The notes: a model not told the origin generated them from the letters alone. DNA of 64,000 bases from Sordaria brevicollis (GCA_033439795.1 JAUTDP010000006.1:2170001-2234000), one strand, 5' to 3'. Counted from the first letter of the stretch, positions 14,401 through 28,420 are shown. A program made the numbers and translations.

Positions 14401-14500
14401 TTCAATTTTATATAATCCTTAAAGGGTAAATTATTTTATAGGATTAAATAACCCCGATTTTACCCGCCGGATTAACGCCCTGTAAAAAATTTCTAAATTA
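11480..14500 (+). pseudogene. pol of inner Gypsy element: RT, RNase H, integrase, chromodomain (RIP-mutated)
   Basis: The + strand frame reads as a Ty3/Gypsy polyprotein despite TAA stops. Reverse transcriptase spans about 11720-12260: an IDYRGLNN-like block, then FDIITVFNRL, and the catalytic YLDDI box changed to YFDNI near 12040. RNase H lies at about 12480-12850 with an EIDASD-type box. Integrase spans about 13220-14000 with an ISDRG block. A chromodomain-like block with KGKLFYRIK and PPD motifs lies at about 14375-14500, as in chromoviruses that target heterochromatin. Stops fall mainly where Gln or Trp would stand in the family, the RIP pattern. Confidence 0.9.
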
Positions 14501-16207
14501 ATATAAATAATATTTAAAATTTCTACGCTAAATACTTATATAAATTAAACCCTAAACTTAATAAAATTTCGAGCCTAATATTAACGAAAATTAAACGAAG
14601 CTTTAAAGGAATATAGCGTAATTAATAATTCGCCCGAATCTAACCTATTTTTTACGTATAAATTATAATATACCCCTTCGGTCTCTTACGTATAAATTAT
14701 AATACGTCCTTATAATTTCTTATATATATATTATAATATATTTCTATAATCTTTTCCTATAGTTTTAATTTATAAATTTTATAATTATATTATTTAAGCC
14801 TTAAATTTTATTTTTTCTAATATTTCTTTATAACGAAATATAATAATAGAATTGCATTTTTATTATCGTTTTCCTATCGAAATATTATACTTTTATTAAT
14901 TATCCTCTATTAAAGTTTATTATTTCCGAAACGAAGTTTCGACGTTTTACCGGCTATTTAAATAAAAATCTATATAAAGAAATTATTTATAACCTACGTA
15001 ATTTCCTCCTTTTAATATTCGGGATCGGCATTTTTAATAATATTAATTATACGAATTACTTCCGCTTCAACTACGTTATAAAAACGCTTTTTAATAAAAA
15101 ATTAAATTAATTAACCGGGGTCGCTATAAATAAAGTATATTAATTAAATTTCCTTTTAATATTAATACTCTTATATAAAAATACTTATAGCGGGACGCTT
15201 AAGAACCGATTATATTAGGGTTTAAATATATTTATCGGCAATTTTTTTAATAACGGCGCGTTATAGAATAATTAATACTACGCTATATATTCACTTACCC
15301 TTCGATAATATATTTATAATATCTTTAATAGCGTTCTTAAAGCCCGAAAACCTAAATTCAGCCTTAATAACCGCCTTAATAATATCGAAATATATTAGGA
15401 GATTTTTAATAACGATTATAATACGTATACGTAACGCCTCCTTTTAAACGAAAATTCTATTAACGTTACATTTTTAAAATTTAATTAATTAGCGAATTAG
15501 GGTAGCGATATCGGCTCCGTTATTAACTATTAAGATAACGGGCTTATTTCGTTAATAAAACGCTAATTAAAAAAAAAAAAAAAAAACCAAATTTACTTCG
15601 TCGCAATTCTTTTTATAATTAATATATTCGTAGTATTTCTTCTTTTTACTTAAAGGGTAGAAATATTAAAGCGTTATAAAAACGTTACTATTTAAAATAA
15701 TATTCTTAATAATAAATTTTAAATAAATTATATAATTTATACCTTTAGCGGGAATTGCGTTAAAATCCTTACGAAAGTAACGGCGAAGAAGTATAGTAAT
15801 ATTAAAAAAACGTACGAAATTTTTAAAAAATTTACCTTATTGTAAGCGAAGAGGGAATATTTATTGTACGAAGAATTTAGGGAACGCCGGAATTACGTTA
15901 ATAAAAGTTATAAAAAAGAAGGGAAAGAGAGAAAGAAAATCCGAAGGTTTAAAAATTTAATTAAAATAGGAAGGGAAGAATTATAAACCCGTATATTATT
16001 TTAATTATCTAGATTCGGTTTAATATAATACTACTTATAACCGCCGCGGTAAATAATCGCTAAATTTACCGTACTTATTTCAACGCGCGCGATAATACAG
16101 GCTACCTACTACTATTACGCCCGCGGTTTACTAATTAGCTTATAAAAGTATTAATATATTAATTTTATTAATAATTAAAATTAATTGCATTTTGGAACCG
16201 GGGGTAT
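14501..16207. other. 3' untranslated part of inner Gypsy element
   Basis: About 1.7 kb between the chromodomain and the 3' LTR, unusually long for a 3' leader. I find no recognisable domain on either strand. It contains an A-run at about 15569-15585 and ends in the polypurine tract before the LTR. Confidence 0.5.
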
Positions 16208-16411
16208 TATTACGGTACTAAATTATCGGCAACGCTCCCTAGGCGTCTTAGCACCAAACTACCAGCGGAGTATAGTCGTGCCCACAATTATATTTCCACC
16301 TCACTCATATATATAGTCCGAGAGTAGAGTTTTTGCTACTTTTTTTCGATTTTCTCCTCTTCGTGTAATAATACGTCTTCTCTAAGCCTCTACTAGATCG
16401 GTATCGTAACA
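16208..16411 (+). repeat. 3' LTR of inner Gypsy element
   Basis: 204 bp, starting TATTACGG and ending GTAACA, preceded by a G-rich polypurine tract and followed by the CTTTT target duplication. It keeps more C and G than the 5' copy at several sites. Confidence 0.92.
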
Positions 16412-17899
16412 CTTTTACGATATTAAATTTAAAAACGAATAAAAATTTATAAATTAGGTATCGTATTATAAATCCCTAATTAAAAATAAGGATTTAAATA
16501 TAAATATAAAAGCGGAAATCGTATTATAGCGATATTCCGAAATAATATAAATAAATATTAATATCGTTAATACCCTAAACGTTAATAACGCCTTTTATTA
16601 ATTCGTTATTAATAATTTAAACGGTAAATAAATATAAAGCGAATCCAAAATAAAGGATAAGGCCGTTATTATTAATTTAACTTTCTAAAATAATTAAATA
16701 ATAAAAATTAATATTATTTTCGTATAAAAATTAATTATAATCCTACGTAAAACGACCTACTTATAAATCCTAATTAAATATAATTTAAATAATATTAATA
16801 TAAAAATTTATTTAAATTCGGGTACTTTTAATATTTTAATTAATTAAGAATTTATCGAATAGTTTATTAAAAATCTACGTTAATATAATATCGATAGTTA
16901 CGAAGTATTTAAAATTTTAAGCTCGTAAAAAGTTTTTTAATAAATTGAATTCGATTTTTATATAATCGGACGAATAAAAAGTACCCTTATTATCGGCTAT
17001 TTTTAAATTCGTATTAATATTATCCCTAATTTAGCCCTAAAATTATTATTAAGAATAAAATTCCTTACGAATTATAAAGCCTTTATTAATTTTTATAATA
17101 AAGAAATTTAATTTCGCTCTTTATATAGTATAAAGGCCAAAGGACGTATATATTACAAAATATAGGGCGAACGTTTAATTTAATTTTAGAACGCTAATAC
17201 TTTTTTTATTAAAATATCGCTTTAATTTATTTTTTATAAAATTATTATTAAATTTAAATTAATAATCTTAATTTATTCGAAAGTGAATATCCTAATATAA
17301 TATTTTAACCTACTTCCTAATCTTCGTTGCGTAGATTCTAAAATATATTATTTCTATTCGGATTACGGAATTATCTTTAATTATATAATTACCGTTAAAA
17401 TTCTTAAAATTATTATAATTATTAACCGTACGGATTAACCGATTATTATTAAAATTGAAAAGATTTTAAATTATATTTATAATTATATAAGGGATAAAAT
17501 CATTATAATAATTAATTTTAATAATTTTAAATACTTAATACTAACGATCGAAGTAAGTTTTATACCTATATAATATATTATATTCCTTAATGAAAAAATT
17601 CGGTAATTTACTATATATATAAAGGAGGGCGAATTAGCGTAAAAATTTATAATAGAAAAATTTATACTATAAAAATTTATAACGGAAAAATTTAAATTAC
17701 TATTATAAGGGTTAAATAAGTTTAATAATATACCCGAAGCGAAATCGAAGGTTAGGGTCAATATCTACTATAAGGACGAAACCCTCGTTTAAAAGCTTAT
17801 TAATATCGTTAATAAATTTAATATTTTTAAAGATTATAATATTATATTTATAATTAAAAAAGATAAAATACGTATCGATTTCGTAGAAAATTAATAAAA

Positions 17900-20800
17900 T
17901 TAATAACGCGCAATCCGTATATACCCTCTTAGCTTTAAAAACCGTACCTTCTTAAACGAAACCTATAATCGTTTTTACGCCTAAAATCGAATAAATTTTA
18001 TAAATTAACCAGCGCTACTAACCTACTTAATTTTCATTATATAAAGGAAAGGAGGTTTAAAGGAGAAAAAAAAAAATAATATTAAATTTTAGGCCTTTTA
18101 ACGAAATCGCTATCCTTAACGTTTATCCTTTATTTAATTAATAAAATATTATAAACAATATAGCAGATTATATAATTTTCTTTATTTTCGATACGTCTAA
18201 CTTCTTTTATTAATTACTTATATATTTTAAATATAAAGACTATATAATAATTATTAACCCTAAAGACCTAAAATAATTAAATATAATATTAATAAAATTT
18301 AAAAACGCCCCTACCTTCGTTTAAAAATTTATAAATAAACGCTTCTTCGAATACCGGTAATTCGTCTACGCTTATATTAATAATATTATTATATTTAATA
18401 AAATAATTAAAAAATATATAAAATATTTTTAAATCGTACTTTAAATTATCAACGAATATCGTATTTATATTAATACTAATAAATTATTTATAGGATACCC
18501 TGTAATTAAATTCCTAAGGTATATAATCGATAGCGAAAATATTATACGGACGGAGGATTATATTAAAACGTTCCGTAAAATTAAATTCCCTAATACGTTA
18601 AAGGCTTTAAAAACCTATTTAAATATAATAAATTAATTATTTTAATTAATATTTTAATTCTGTATTTATAATTCTTTATTTAAAAAAAAGAAGATTAAAC
18701 TATTCCGAACTAGGAAAATTAATAATAAATTCCCGGTAAGCGCTTTAAAGAACGCCTATAAGGCCTATATAGTACGTATAAAATTCGAGCCTACCGTAAA
18801 AGAAATTAAGGCTTTCGAAAGCTTATAAGAAAAACTCTACGAATAAATAAAAATTTATTATTACCGACGAAATCGGTTATCATAATTTAAAATAAATATA
18901 TATTTACGAAGCTTCGTAAAAATAATTTTTTATTTAATATATAAATAAAACGGTATAAAAATCCTTAATAAAAATATTCTTATTGATATAATTCAACCTA
19001 TTATATATATTTTTAAAGAAATTACGTTAATTAAAAAACGGTATAAATTAATAAAAATTAAAATCGCTATAATTATTTAAATATTTAAAAAATAGAAGAA
19101 AATAGCGCAATTTAACGTTAAATTAATTAATATCTTTATTAACTACTTTCTAACCGAAAGTATCCTAATTTATACATCCTTTAATAATATAAATTTTAAT
19201 AAAGCGAACCCTAAATTTACGAACGCCGTAAATTGGGCGTTATAATTCCGATTAAAAATATTTTATATTCCGAACCTATTAAATATCGTACCCAATACTT
19301 TATTAAAATTCCTAATAAAATTAAATAAATATATAAATCGCGAAAACGTTAACTAATTTAAGGATGTATAGGCTAATTAAATAAAGATTACTTTTGTAGA
19401 TACTATAAATAATAAATTTATTATCTTATAGGAATTTAAAATTAAATTTATTATAAAGTACGAAGGCAATCCCAAATTTAAATAAATTATAATTATAATC
19501 ATCGAGAAAAGGAAGGAGCGATTAATTCGAAATTATAAAAATAATAAAAGGCCCCGGCTACCCGCGGGCTTATTTAATATCGAAAAAGGATTATTATATT
19601 ATATTAATTTTAATAATAAATATCGTTTTTATATTCCCTATTTATATATTTAAAATCTCTTAAAATTAATTTACGATAATAATTAATATTTTAATATAAA
19701 TTATATAATAATTAAATTCGATAACGTTTATTTTAATAAAAGGATATAAAAAGTATAGATTTACGTACAATTTTACCCAATTTATAAATAATATTAAACC
19801 GATAAAAATTTAACCTTTAACGAATTATAACCGATCCGATCCTTCCCGTAACCGTATTATATAATTATAATAAATTTTATTACTAATATACCGCTAATTA
19901 ATATTAAGGGTATATTTTAATCGTTATTAAGATTTAATAAATTTAATTAATTCGCTACGCAAATTTATAAACTTAATAAAAAGAAATTATTAATAGCGGG
20001 GTATAAATTATATACCGCCGTTAAATAAATAATTATATTTATACGTATTTAAACGATTTGTAATTAAGGATTTCCCTAAGTAATTATTAATAATAGGGAC
20101 GCTAAATTCGTATCCGCCCTCTAAAAAGCTATTTTTAATAAGTATTATATTAAATTTTTCTTTAATACCGTATATTATCCCTAAATATATAATTAATCGG
20201 AAAATATTAATTAAATAATCGAATTCGCTATTTATATGAACTATATAACTTCGGAGGAGCCTTAAACGAATATATTACCCGTATTATACTATACTTTTAA
20301 TAATACTATTTAAATTATATTAAATATATCCCCAAATAAAATAATTATAGGTTTTAAACTTCGTTTATTCGTAGACGTTATATCGCTTCGAAATTAAATT
20401 AAGCCCGGTAATATATTAAAGTTTAATATAATTTATAAAGGGCTATAATAAAAGGCTGTAATATTTATTAATATAATAAGAATAGCGTTGAAAACGTAGT
20501 ACGACGCTAAATATTAATTTCTAAAATTTGAAATCGGCGATATAATATTCTTAAAATTAAATAAAGGGTATTATTTATTAAATAAACCGAAGCTTTAATA
20601 ATTAATTAAAAAATTAAAATTATATACGATTATTAAATATATAAATCGTTTCGCCTACGAATTTAATTTCCTAAAAGATTCGAAAATTTATCTTATTATT
20701 TTAGTTACTTACTTCTAGAAGTCTGCGTAGGGTTAAAACCCTTATGGACGTAATATCGACCCCGCTAAAAATATTGAATTAAATAATTAAACCGATTTTA

Positions 20801-20960
20801 TAATTAAAAAGATTTTAAATCGTTATATTCGGGTATATAAAAAGAAAGGTAAAATTATAAATATTTAATTAAACGTAAAAGGAAAAGTAATACCGTAAAT
20901 AAATAAATTCGTCGTTTAGTATTAATATCGATTTTTAAAAATATAATTAAGACGTATAAA
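17900..20960 (+). pseudogene. pol of outer Gypsy element: RT, integrase, chromodomain-like end (RIP-mutated)
   Basis: Reverse transcriptase spans about 18090-18700: RPFNEIAI, then FFYQLLIYPKY-like, FKNAPTFV, and a YVDDI box mutated to YINNI, followed by a block resembling LKALKTYL. The integrase core lies at about 19800-20300, with a recognisable DRDAKF-type box near 20100. The stretch at about 20500-20960 matches the GDxxFLKLxxGY region that follows integrase in this fungal family, then a chromodomain-like end. It belongs to a different Gypsy lineage from the inner element, closer to the third element. Stops are frequent; it is not functional. Confidence 0.87.
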
Positions 20961-21499
20961 AAGGTTTATCTAATAGATTAAGAAGCGGAAAGGGTTAAAT
21001 TAAATTACGTACTATTGGAATAAATTAAGGTAAAAAAAATCTTATATTCTAAGGGGCGTATTATAATAAATTTACCGGCTAATTAGCGGATTCGCTTTAT
21101 ATAAAGGATAATTATCCGTTTTAATACGGTTTAAAAGGCTAATACGGTTAATAATAGCCGGCCGGCAAAAAGGCTTTTAAATATTTTACCCTATTTATAT
21201 AATTATTTAATTAGCGTTAAATTTATAATTTATAATTTCCTTTATTTATAATCGCTTTTAACGCTTACGTTTTTTCGTTTTTCTTTTCCTTTCTTTTTCT
21301 TTTTAATTATATTTCTTTTTTTAGGGGGGAATTTTTATATTAAATACTAAACCCTCTTAAACCCTTTTAAATAATTTCCGTCCGCCCTTTATTATTATTA
21401 ATTAGATTATAATTAATAGTATTTATATAAAATCTCTTTATATTTATTAATAGTTTATATTAATATAATTGAATTTAATATAATCGAAATTAATAAAAT

Positions 21500-24090
21500 A
21501 AAAATTAAAAATAAGAATTTATATTCGTATTAATAATTACGCTTAATATACCTTCCGTTAACGTCGCCTTATATAGGAGAAAACTTATCGTAGCCCCTAA
21601 TAAAAATTAAATCGAATTTACCCAAACGATCGCTGTATAAAATTATAACGTTAAAAAATAGGAAAAGAAAATATTCGAAAACGATAAGCGTATTTTTAAA
21701 TAAATTTTTACTAAAATATAAATTTTAATAATTAAAATCAATTTTATTAATAATTAAGAGATTTATATTACTAATATTGAAATTCGCTACCCCGAATAGG
21801 CCGAATTCGAATATATCGTCGTCTTAAGCCCGGAATTCGCTATTTAAATACTTACCGAAAATATTATTTATTTAATAATTTATATTATTAACGACCCCGC
21901 TAAATCGTTTAAGAAATTAAAAACGGTATATTATTAAGCGTTATAATAAATTTAAGGATAATATATATTCTAATATTAATATAATAATTTTTTACCGGCC
22001 TATTTTAATCGGTATAATAAATTTATTTTATTAAACGATTTTAAGGAGCTCTTCGCCGACGATAATTAATTAATAAAATCTACGGCGTACGAAAACCGTT
22101 TTCGCATTCCCCTAATTGAACCCAAATTTAATATTTTCTTTAATTTTAATAAAAAGGAGATTATAATTTACGTATATTCGGTTATTATTAATACCGCTAT
22201 CGCTGTTAATATTTATATAACCTTATTTAAAAAAATATATTAAATGCCCTCCTTCTTTATTAATTTTAATTATAATATCCTCGTTCCTAAAGTTATTAAC
22301 TATATTTAATAGAATTAAAATAGTAAAATTATTAATATTTATATCGACGTTAAAAATTTACCCCGTTAAGGAATTCGCGTATAATTTATTAAATTACTTT
22401 AAAATAATCTCTTTATTACGGTTAAAACCGCGTTCGTTAAAATTATAGTTATTCTTCGGGCTAATATAAAATATATTAATAATAATTTCGATTTTAATTA
22501 TTTTACTATTATAATAACCCTTAAGAATATTAGTAATTTTAAACCTAAAATTAATTACGTTTTATATAATAACGCTTCTACTTTTTATTAAAAGTTCTTC
22601 GAAAATACGTTTATTATAATTATTTATAGTTATATTTTAAAAGAAGAATTTACCGCTATTAATATCGATAAAAAAAAGGATAATTATAATAACGATTTTT
22701 TAAAAAATAATTTCGACCTTTCTGCTTTTAATATCGTTAAGAACGAAAATAATTTTAATGGCCCTCGTAATAATATAACCCTTTATACTATTATATTTAT
22801 TTATTTAAAGAATAAATTTAAAGAAATTATTATTAAATATTTTAATTTAATTTGTACCCTTTATTATAATATATGTAAAAGCTTTAAAAAGTTTTATAAG
22901 GATATAGAATTTCGTATTACGGATTCGTCAAAAAATTATATTTCGTTTTTGGAAATAAATTTAATTTATTACTTTTATCGATAATCTATAATTTTCGTAT
23001 ATATTATAAAAAATATTCGGGACCGTTATAAATAAGAAGGAATTTATTTAATACGTATCGATCTTTTTATTTACCGTTATTCGAATAATAATATTAATTT
23101 ATTAAAATAGATTAATTTAACCTTATTCCGAATTAATATAATTTATTTTATTTATATTAACGAAGCCGAATTCGATAATAATAAAGAATAGAAGGCTATT
23201 AAAGATTAACTCTACTTCGACCGTATCTTACGTAACGATTTCGTTTAATTAAAGGCGGATTTATATAAAGAAATTTAAGGCGAATTCGGTTCCTATTAAT
23301 ATACCCTTTCCTAATTCGTTATTAAAATTAACGAAATAAATAAATATATTATCCTTATAAAATTATTCTTCGTTATTTTCGAAATTATTAAAAAGGGATT
23401 AAAGGATATTAAAATTTGAATAAAAATTTCGCCTTTTTAATAAATAAATTTCGTAATAGGAAAATGGACTTCGATACCGACGTTAAAATTAATAATTCCG
23501 ATGTAAAAGGATTAAACCCCAACTCCCTTATAATCGCCTATATAATTCGAATTACTATTAAATAAAATATATAAAAAAAGAAAATTCGGACGGATAAAGC
23601 CGTAATAATCTTAATTTCCTTAAAAACCTTCTATTTTTTATTTATATTTTAAATTACGGGTTTAACCCCGTTAGTTTTATCCTTAATTATCGCCGTTAAT
23701 ATAAATATATAAACCCCTAAACTATACGAGACTAATATAATTAAAATCGATATTACTATTACGCATTATAATTCCGTTAAACGCCGCCGTTTATTAGCGA
23801 AGAAATTAGTTATCCTAATTAATTTTATTAATAATAATAGCCGTTTTAAAGTCTTTAACGATACTTAAACGCTTGTAACCGACCTTATTTTAATAATTTT
23901 TAATCGTTATAATTATAAAATTAGGGAGTCTATTTCGGCTATTAATAAATTTAGAAACCTTCTTATTTAAATTCGCGAATTAGCGGATAAAGAAAAGGAA
24001 TAATAAATTAAAAGGAAAGAATTTATAATAGACTAAAAAATTACCGGCAATACCGAAAATATTTTAAACGTAAAATATATTTAATTAAAA
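21500..24090 (+). pseudogene. Extra coding block downstream of pol in outer Gypsy element
   Basis: After the chromodomain-like end and a guanine tract at 21324-21329 there are about 2.6 kb in which one + strand frame can be followed for hundreds of codons, with mostly TAA/TAG stops (clearest at about 21780-23900). The translation has few charged clusters and no domain I recognise. It lies inside the LTR-bounded element, before the 3' polypurine tract. It could be an additional ORF of the element, a captured host sequence, or an older insertion. Confidence 0.5.
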
Positions 24091-24137
24091 AATAAATAAA
24101 TTTTAATATAATAATTATCTCCCTTTATTGGGGGAAA

Positions 24138-24530
24138 TATTACGCGTTAATATAGGTTAATATATATTTAATTTTAGTAATTAGGCTTAGCCCGACTTCT
24201 AAGTCTAAATATAATATTAAATATAAATAATCTACTTCGTCCCTTTAAAGAGGAGGTTAATTAATTATTTATATATAATTAAAAGTTCTTATTTAATAAT
24301 TATTTATTAATACGAATCCTAAATTATAATTACTAAATTCGATATTATTGAGTTCGATATTAATTATATCGAAACCGATAGTATCGATTTCGACGTAAAC
24401 CTTCCTATCGAATTCGATAAGGTCGAATTCGGCCAAACCGACTCCGATATTATCGAATTCGATTCGGTCGACTTCGACTAGGTCGATTCTGATAAAAGGT
24501 GTAAATAGTATAACTATCACTTTTGTAATA
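24138..24530 (+). repeat. 3' LTR of outer Gypsy element
   Basis: 393 bp, preceded by a purine tract (24128-24137) and followed by AAAAT. An open stretch on the - strand at 24293-24520 is only the translation of its TCGA-rich motif series and is not a gene. Confidence 0.88.
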
Positions 24531-24806
24531 AAAATATCCGCCTTTTTACCTAAGTTCGAAAACGGGGGAAACCTTTAGCGTCGAAAATATTTCGTATTTA
24601 ACGGCGAAAATTTCGGATCTAAATAATAAATACGCATAAGAATTTAAAATTCGTTAAACGGGGAAATCTCGTAATCTACCCAAATTTAATTAATTTAATT
24701 TAAAAATACTCTATTCAATCTACCCAAATTCGATTAATCGGAATAAAGGGTATCGTTATAATCTACCCAAATTCGATCGTTTAAATTAATAATAATAATA
24801 GGGTAA
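24531..24806. other. Spacer with repeated short motif between two Gypsy elements
   Basis: Holds three copies of a motif close to AATCTACCCAAATTCGAT (24673, 24717, 24760). A fourth copy lies on the far side of the next element at about 33583. No gene is visible. Confidence 0.5.
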
Positions 24807-25091
24807 TACTACGATGCGTTGTAGCAATTTGTAATATTGAAAAGAAGATGATGTAAAAAGAAGAAGGGAGCCGTAGGCTAGCGCCTGCGGGAATCCTTTT
24901 CTAAGATTTAACCCGACTATTAAATAACATATAGTTCAAGGTGGGTCTTCGACCGCGCCCGGCGGGCATCTACTAGGTATACGCTTATTAATTTACCGGC
25001 TAGCGGGTCCTGCTAGGGTATGGCGCCTATAGTATATTATGCTTCCTATCTAATAAATCTAATATATATATATATAATCCTTACTTCCGTA
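24807..25091 (-). repeat. 3' LTR of third Gypsy element
   Basis: 285 bp matching 33110-33394 in the same orientation. It contains a short palindromic block (GCCGTAGGC...GCCTGCGGG) near 24870-24892 and GC-rich islets that escaped mutation. Confidence 0.82.
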
Positions 25092-26049
25092 TTAAATTCC
25101 GGCACTATAAAGAGGAATACTATTATCCTCAATGAAAATATATTTAATAAGGACATTTTTAAACGGGAATAGCTTTACTTCCGTTTCGGGGAGCGTTTTT
25201 TATCCTTCTAATCCTTTTTATTTACGAAACGAACTTTCCGTTATTTATTTACATAGGACCGCGGGGCGTTTCTCTTTCGCTTATTGGGGCGGTATTTCCA
25301 ATAATCCTTGATTAATTCCTTTATTTAATCTAAATCCTCTATATCCTTCTAATTATTTAAATAATAATTATAACTTTTCTATTTTATATAGTATTATAAT
25401 TTACCGTTAATTTATTTATAATTAATAATTTTTTCGAATTCGTACTTTTTATTACGGGTTTTATTATTATCGTTAAAATTGTTTTAGGAATCCTTTATAG
25501 GATTTAAAGGAGGTATTAATTTACTAAAAGGATTTTTATCCTTTAATATAAGTAAAAAGTATATAATAAAGATAATAGGGTATATTTTTATGTTTCGTAG
25601 TAAATTTAATCGATACGCTAAGCGATTAACCTTCTCAAGGATTTTAAATAATTTAGAACGTTATTGCGAGGTTTTGCGTAAAGGACGTTTAGGGAAATAA
25701 TATTTGTAATATAATTTAAGGAATACTTTATTACTAATTTAGAAGTTTAATTATTAATAGGAAGCGTTATATTATATTTTAGCGTCGGCGATAACGAAAT
25801 TTATAATTAATTATACTTTTTATTAGAAATAATTGCGAATAGCGGGGTTATTTTCGAATTTATATAAATCCTATATTTAAATACTAATGTCGAGGGGTCC
25901 TTTTAATTTATATCTAAATAGGTATTTATAAAGGGAAATTTTAATATTTTCGATAAATACGCTATTAAAGTTCTATTATAGAGATAGAATAATTAATAAT
26001 TAATTATAGTTTAATTTATAAGTAAAAGCGTAAAAACGAATAGCGATTT

Positions 26050-28420
26050 CGATTATTTAATTCTTACGCTCGGTTACGCTATTACCGGAGGGGTAATAAA
26101 TAATAATTATTATTAGTTTTATACCTATTATAATTTATATACTTTTTTAGAATTAGAATATGAATTTCCAATTACGGTCCGAAATAATACCAATCGGGAA
26201 TCCCTAATTATATAAGAAAAAAAAGCGAATAATAATAATTCCCTATTCTATAGTAATATAAATTTCGTAACTAAGGATGAGTAATATTCTTTTCGAAGTT
26301 TTATTAATAATGGGTATAAAAGTATTAAAAGTATTATAATTGGGTATTTATTAGGGAATATCTTTTAGTAAAATTTCGGGAAATCCTATAATAAAATCGA
26401 AGGATATAATTCTTATTAAGCAAGTTTCTTCTAATTTAATCGGTTAATAATTACTAATAATTAATTATTTATTAATTTAATTAAATTAATAAGCCGGATA
26501 GTATTCTAAATATTATTTAACGAAATGTATTTTATTAACGAAAGAAAGACTCTATAATTCGTATATTATATAATTTTTATTGAAATAATATTTATTATTA
26601 TAGGCTAATTCTAGTATTACTTTAATTTATTTAAACGGAACGTAGAGAATTTTTATTTTATCGGCTTATTAATTATAAATAAAACCGTTTTTCTAAAGAA
26701 AAGATAGCCGGGCTTTAAAAATATAATATTTCCGTCCTTGGAAACTTTCCTAAAATAAATTTTCAAATATTCCTAAATCTTTCCAAATTTAGTATTTAAT
26801 ATGTATAAAGAAATAAAAGCTTTATAGAGTATTAGATTTATTTAGGCTTCGGAAAAGGAATATTATATTCTATTTATCTATATAATATAATCCTCCGTCT
26901 AAATATTATCGAATATGGGTATATTATTGGGATTTTCGTTATTAAAAACTATACGAAACCGGCTTAATATATTAGGGATAAAATTTAATTTGCCGAAGAT
27001 GTAGAATACTTTCAACTTATATTTAAATAAATAAATTAAAGCGTTAATAAATCGTTTATTAATTTAATTGGTCGATAAAGTCTATAGCGAAATTTATTTA
27101 ATAATACCTTTAATAATAAAATAATCGGTAAGGATTATAATAGGGAGGTTATAAGTATAAAATTAAGTTCGAAATTTCTTTACGGCCTAAATTAAATAAG
27201 CGATTTCGAATTCGGAAAGTCCGTAGCAGGTTTTAACCTTCGTTAATACCTTATTTAAAAATATAATAAATAAAATTTATATTAAAAGGATAGGGGAACT
27301 TTCGAATTATTAATAATTATCCCTTAAGTAAAAGATTATTATACCAAATCCTTTCTCTAAGGAGCCATCGATTTATAGGAAAATTAACTTATTAGGGTCG
27401 AAATAGTATAAAATAGTAGCCTCGTTATAAATAGCGCATTAAAATATATCAAACGTAGCGTATTTAACTAATATAAATATAAAAAATATTTTAATGTAGT
27501 AGGCTATACGGCGAATGAATTTCCCGGGCTCGATTTTACCGATTTTCCGTCTTATTATAAAGAGTTCGACTTTATAGAATTAAAGAAATTTAATTAATTG
27601 GGTGTAATATATAATTAAATAGCGTAAAAATTTTATATTATTTATATATTATTCGAACGCTTTTGGGTTATCGGAAAAAGTTAATTCTTTAAATATTTTA
27701 ATCCTATTTTTAATAATCGAAAGGCCGAAGTTATTAATTTAGAATCCTAATAATTTATTATTTGGGTACTTAAAATATAATTTTTTTAAGGATAAGACGA
27801 TATTTTTAAAAATAAATAGCGAAAAAATAACGTTAAGGTATTAGAAGTAATTTTCGATCGTATTTAATATAATAACGATATTATCGATATAGACCTTATA
27901 ATAATTTTTATATTCGCGGAGGAATATATTTATAAACCGTTATACGTATGCAGGGGTAGTTTTAAATTCTATTTATACTATAATTAATTATTTTAAATTT
28001 CGATAAATAATTAAGGTAAACCGGTCCTAGTATTTTAATTATATTTTAAATTAGTAGAAGAAAGATATTACGTCGATAATAATAATAATGATTTTTCCGC
28101 GTATAAATGCGATAATTTCGTATTATAAAAGTAAGGGATAATTATCGGGTATAGTTAAGCTATTGAATATATATAAATTAATTACGGGGCGGCTTTTAGG
28201 GCCGTTTTTTATTTCCTTCTAAATGACGAAAACCGGGTATACGAATAGGGTGGCGTATTTAACCCAATTTATTTTACCCTACTTATAAAATGCATTAAAA
28301 ACTTTATCGATAATAATTTAATCTTTTTTATTTACGGGGTATATATAGGCCGCGACCTTATAATTTTATTATTTTTCTACTAATAAGATTCGTATTATAT
28401 CTTCCTTTGATATATCGATT
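26050..28420 (-). pseudogene. pol of third Gypsy element: RT and integrase (RIP-mutated)
   Basis: On the - strand, reverse transcriptase runs from about 28400 to 27600: a GPKSRPVI block, PDNYPL, FKTTPAYV, and a YIDNIVI box (family YIDDIVI) near 27890, then a DNPKAFE-like block. An RNase H-like ILYYFDPNKLIFL segment and IDGSLEKGFG follow near 27350. The integrase core lies at about 26600-26050 with FPIGIISDRN. The lineage is the same broad fungal Gypsy group as the outer element at 5551-24530. Gln and Trp positions have become stops. Confidence 0.87.

Larger units (their letters stand above)
8579..16411 (+). mobile_element. Inner Ty3/Gypsy chromovirus-like element nested in the outer one
   Basis: Complete 7.8-kb element with 204-bp LTRs at 8579-8782 and 16208-16411. 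The 5-bp target duplication CTTTT is identical on both sides (8574-8578 and 16412-16416), which proves a distinct, later insertion into the outer element. Internal order is gag region, reverse transcriptase, RNase H, integrase and chromodomain, the order of Ty3/Gypsy. A G-rich polypurine tract (about 16199-16204) lies just before the 3' LTR. RIP-type stops interrupt every frame. Confidence 0.93.
5551..24530 (+). mobile_element. Outer Ty3/Gypsy LTR retrotransposon, RIP-mutated, with a nested insertion
   Basis: Two 393-bp direct LTRs (5551-5943 and 24138-24530) bound the element. The 5-bp flanks are GAAAT (5546-5550) and AAAAT (24531-24535), a target duplication with one RIP-type transition. 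A polypurine tract precedes the 3' LTR. Without the nested element at 8579-16411 it is about 11.1 kb, long for Ty3/Gypsy. The order is a 5' region ending in a basic gag-like tail (5944-8578), then the nested insertion, then pol with reverse transcriptase, integrase and chromodomain (about 17900-20960), then an extra coding block (about 21500-24090). All frames carry many stops, so the element is dead. Confidence 0.88.

Noticed and set aside
24293..24520. 75-codon open frame on the - strand
   Set aside because: It is the translation of the TCGA-rich motif series within the 3' LTR.
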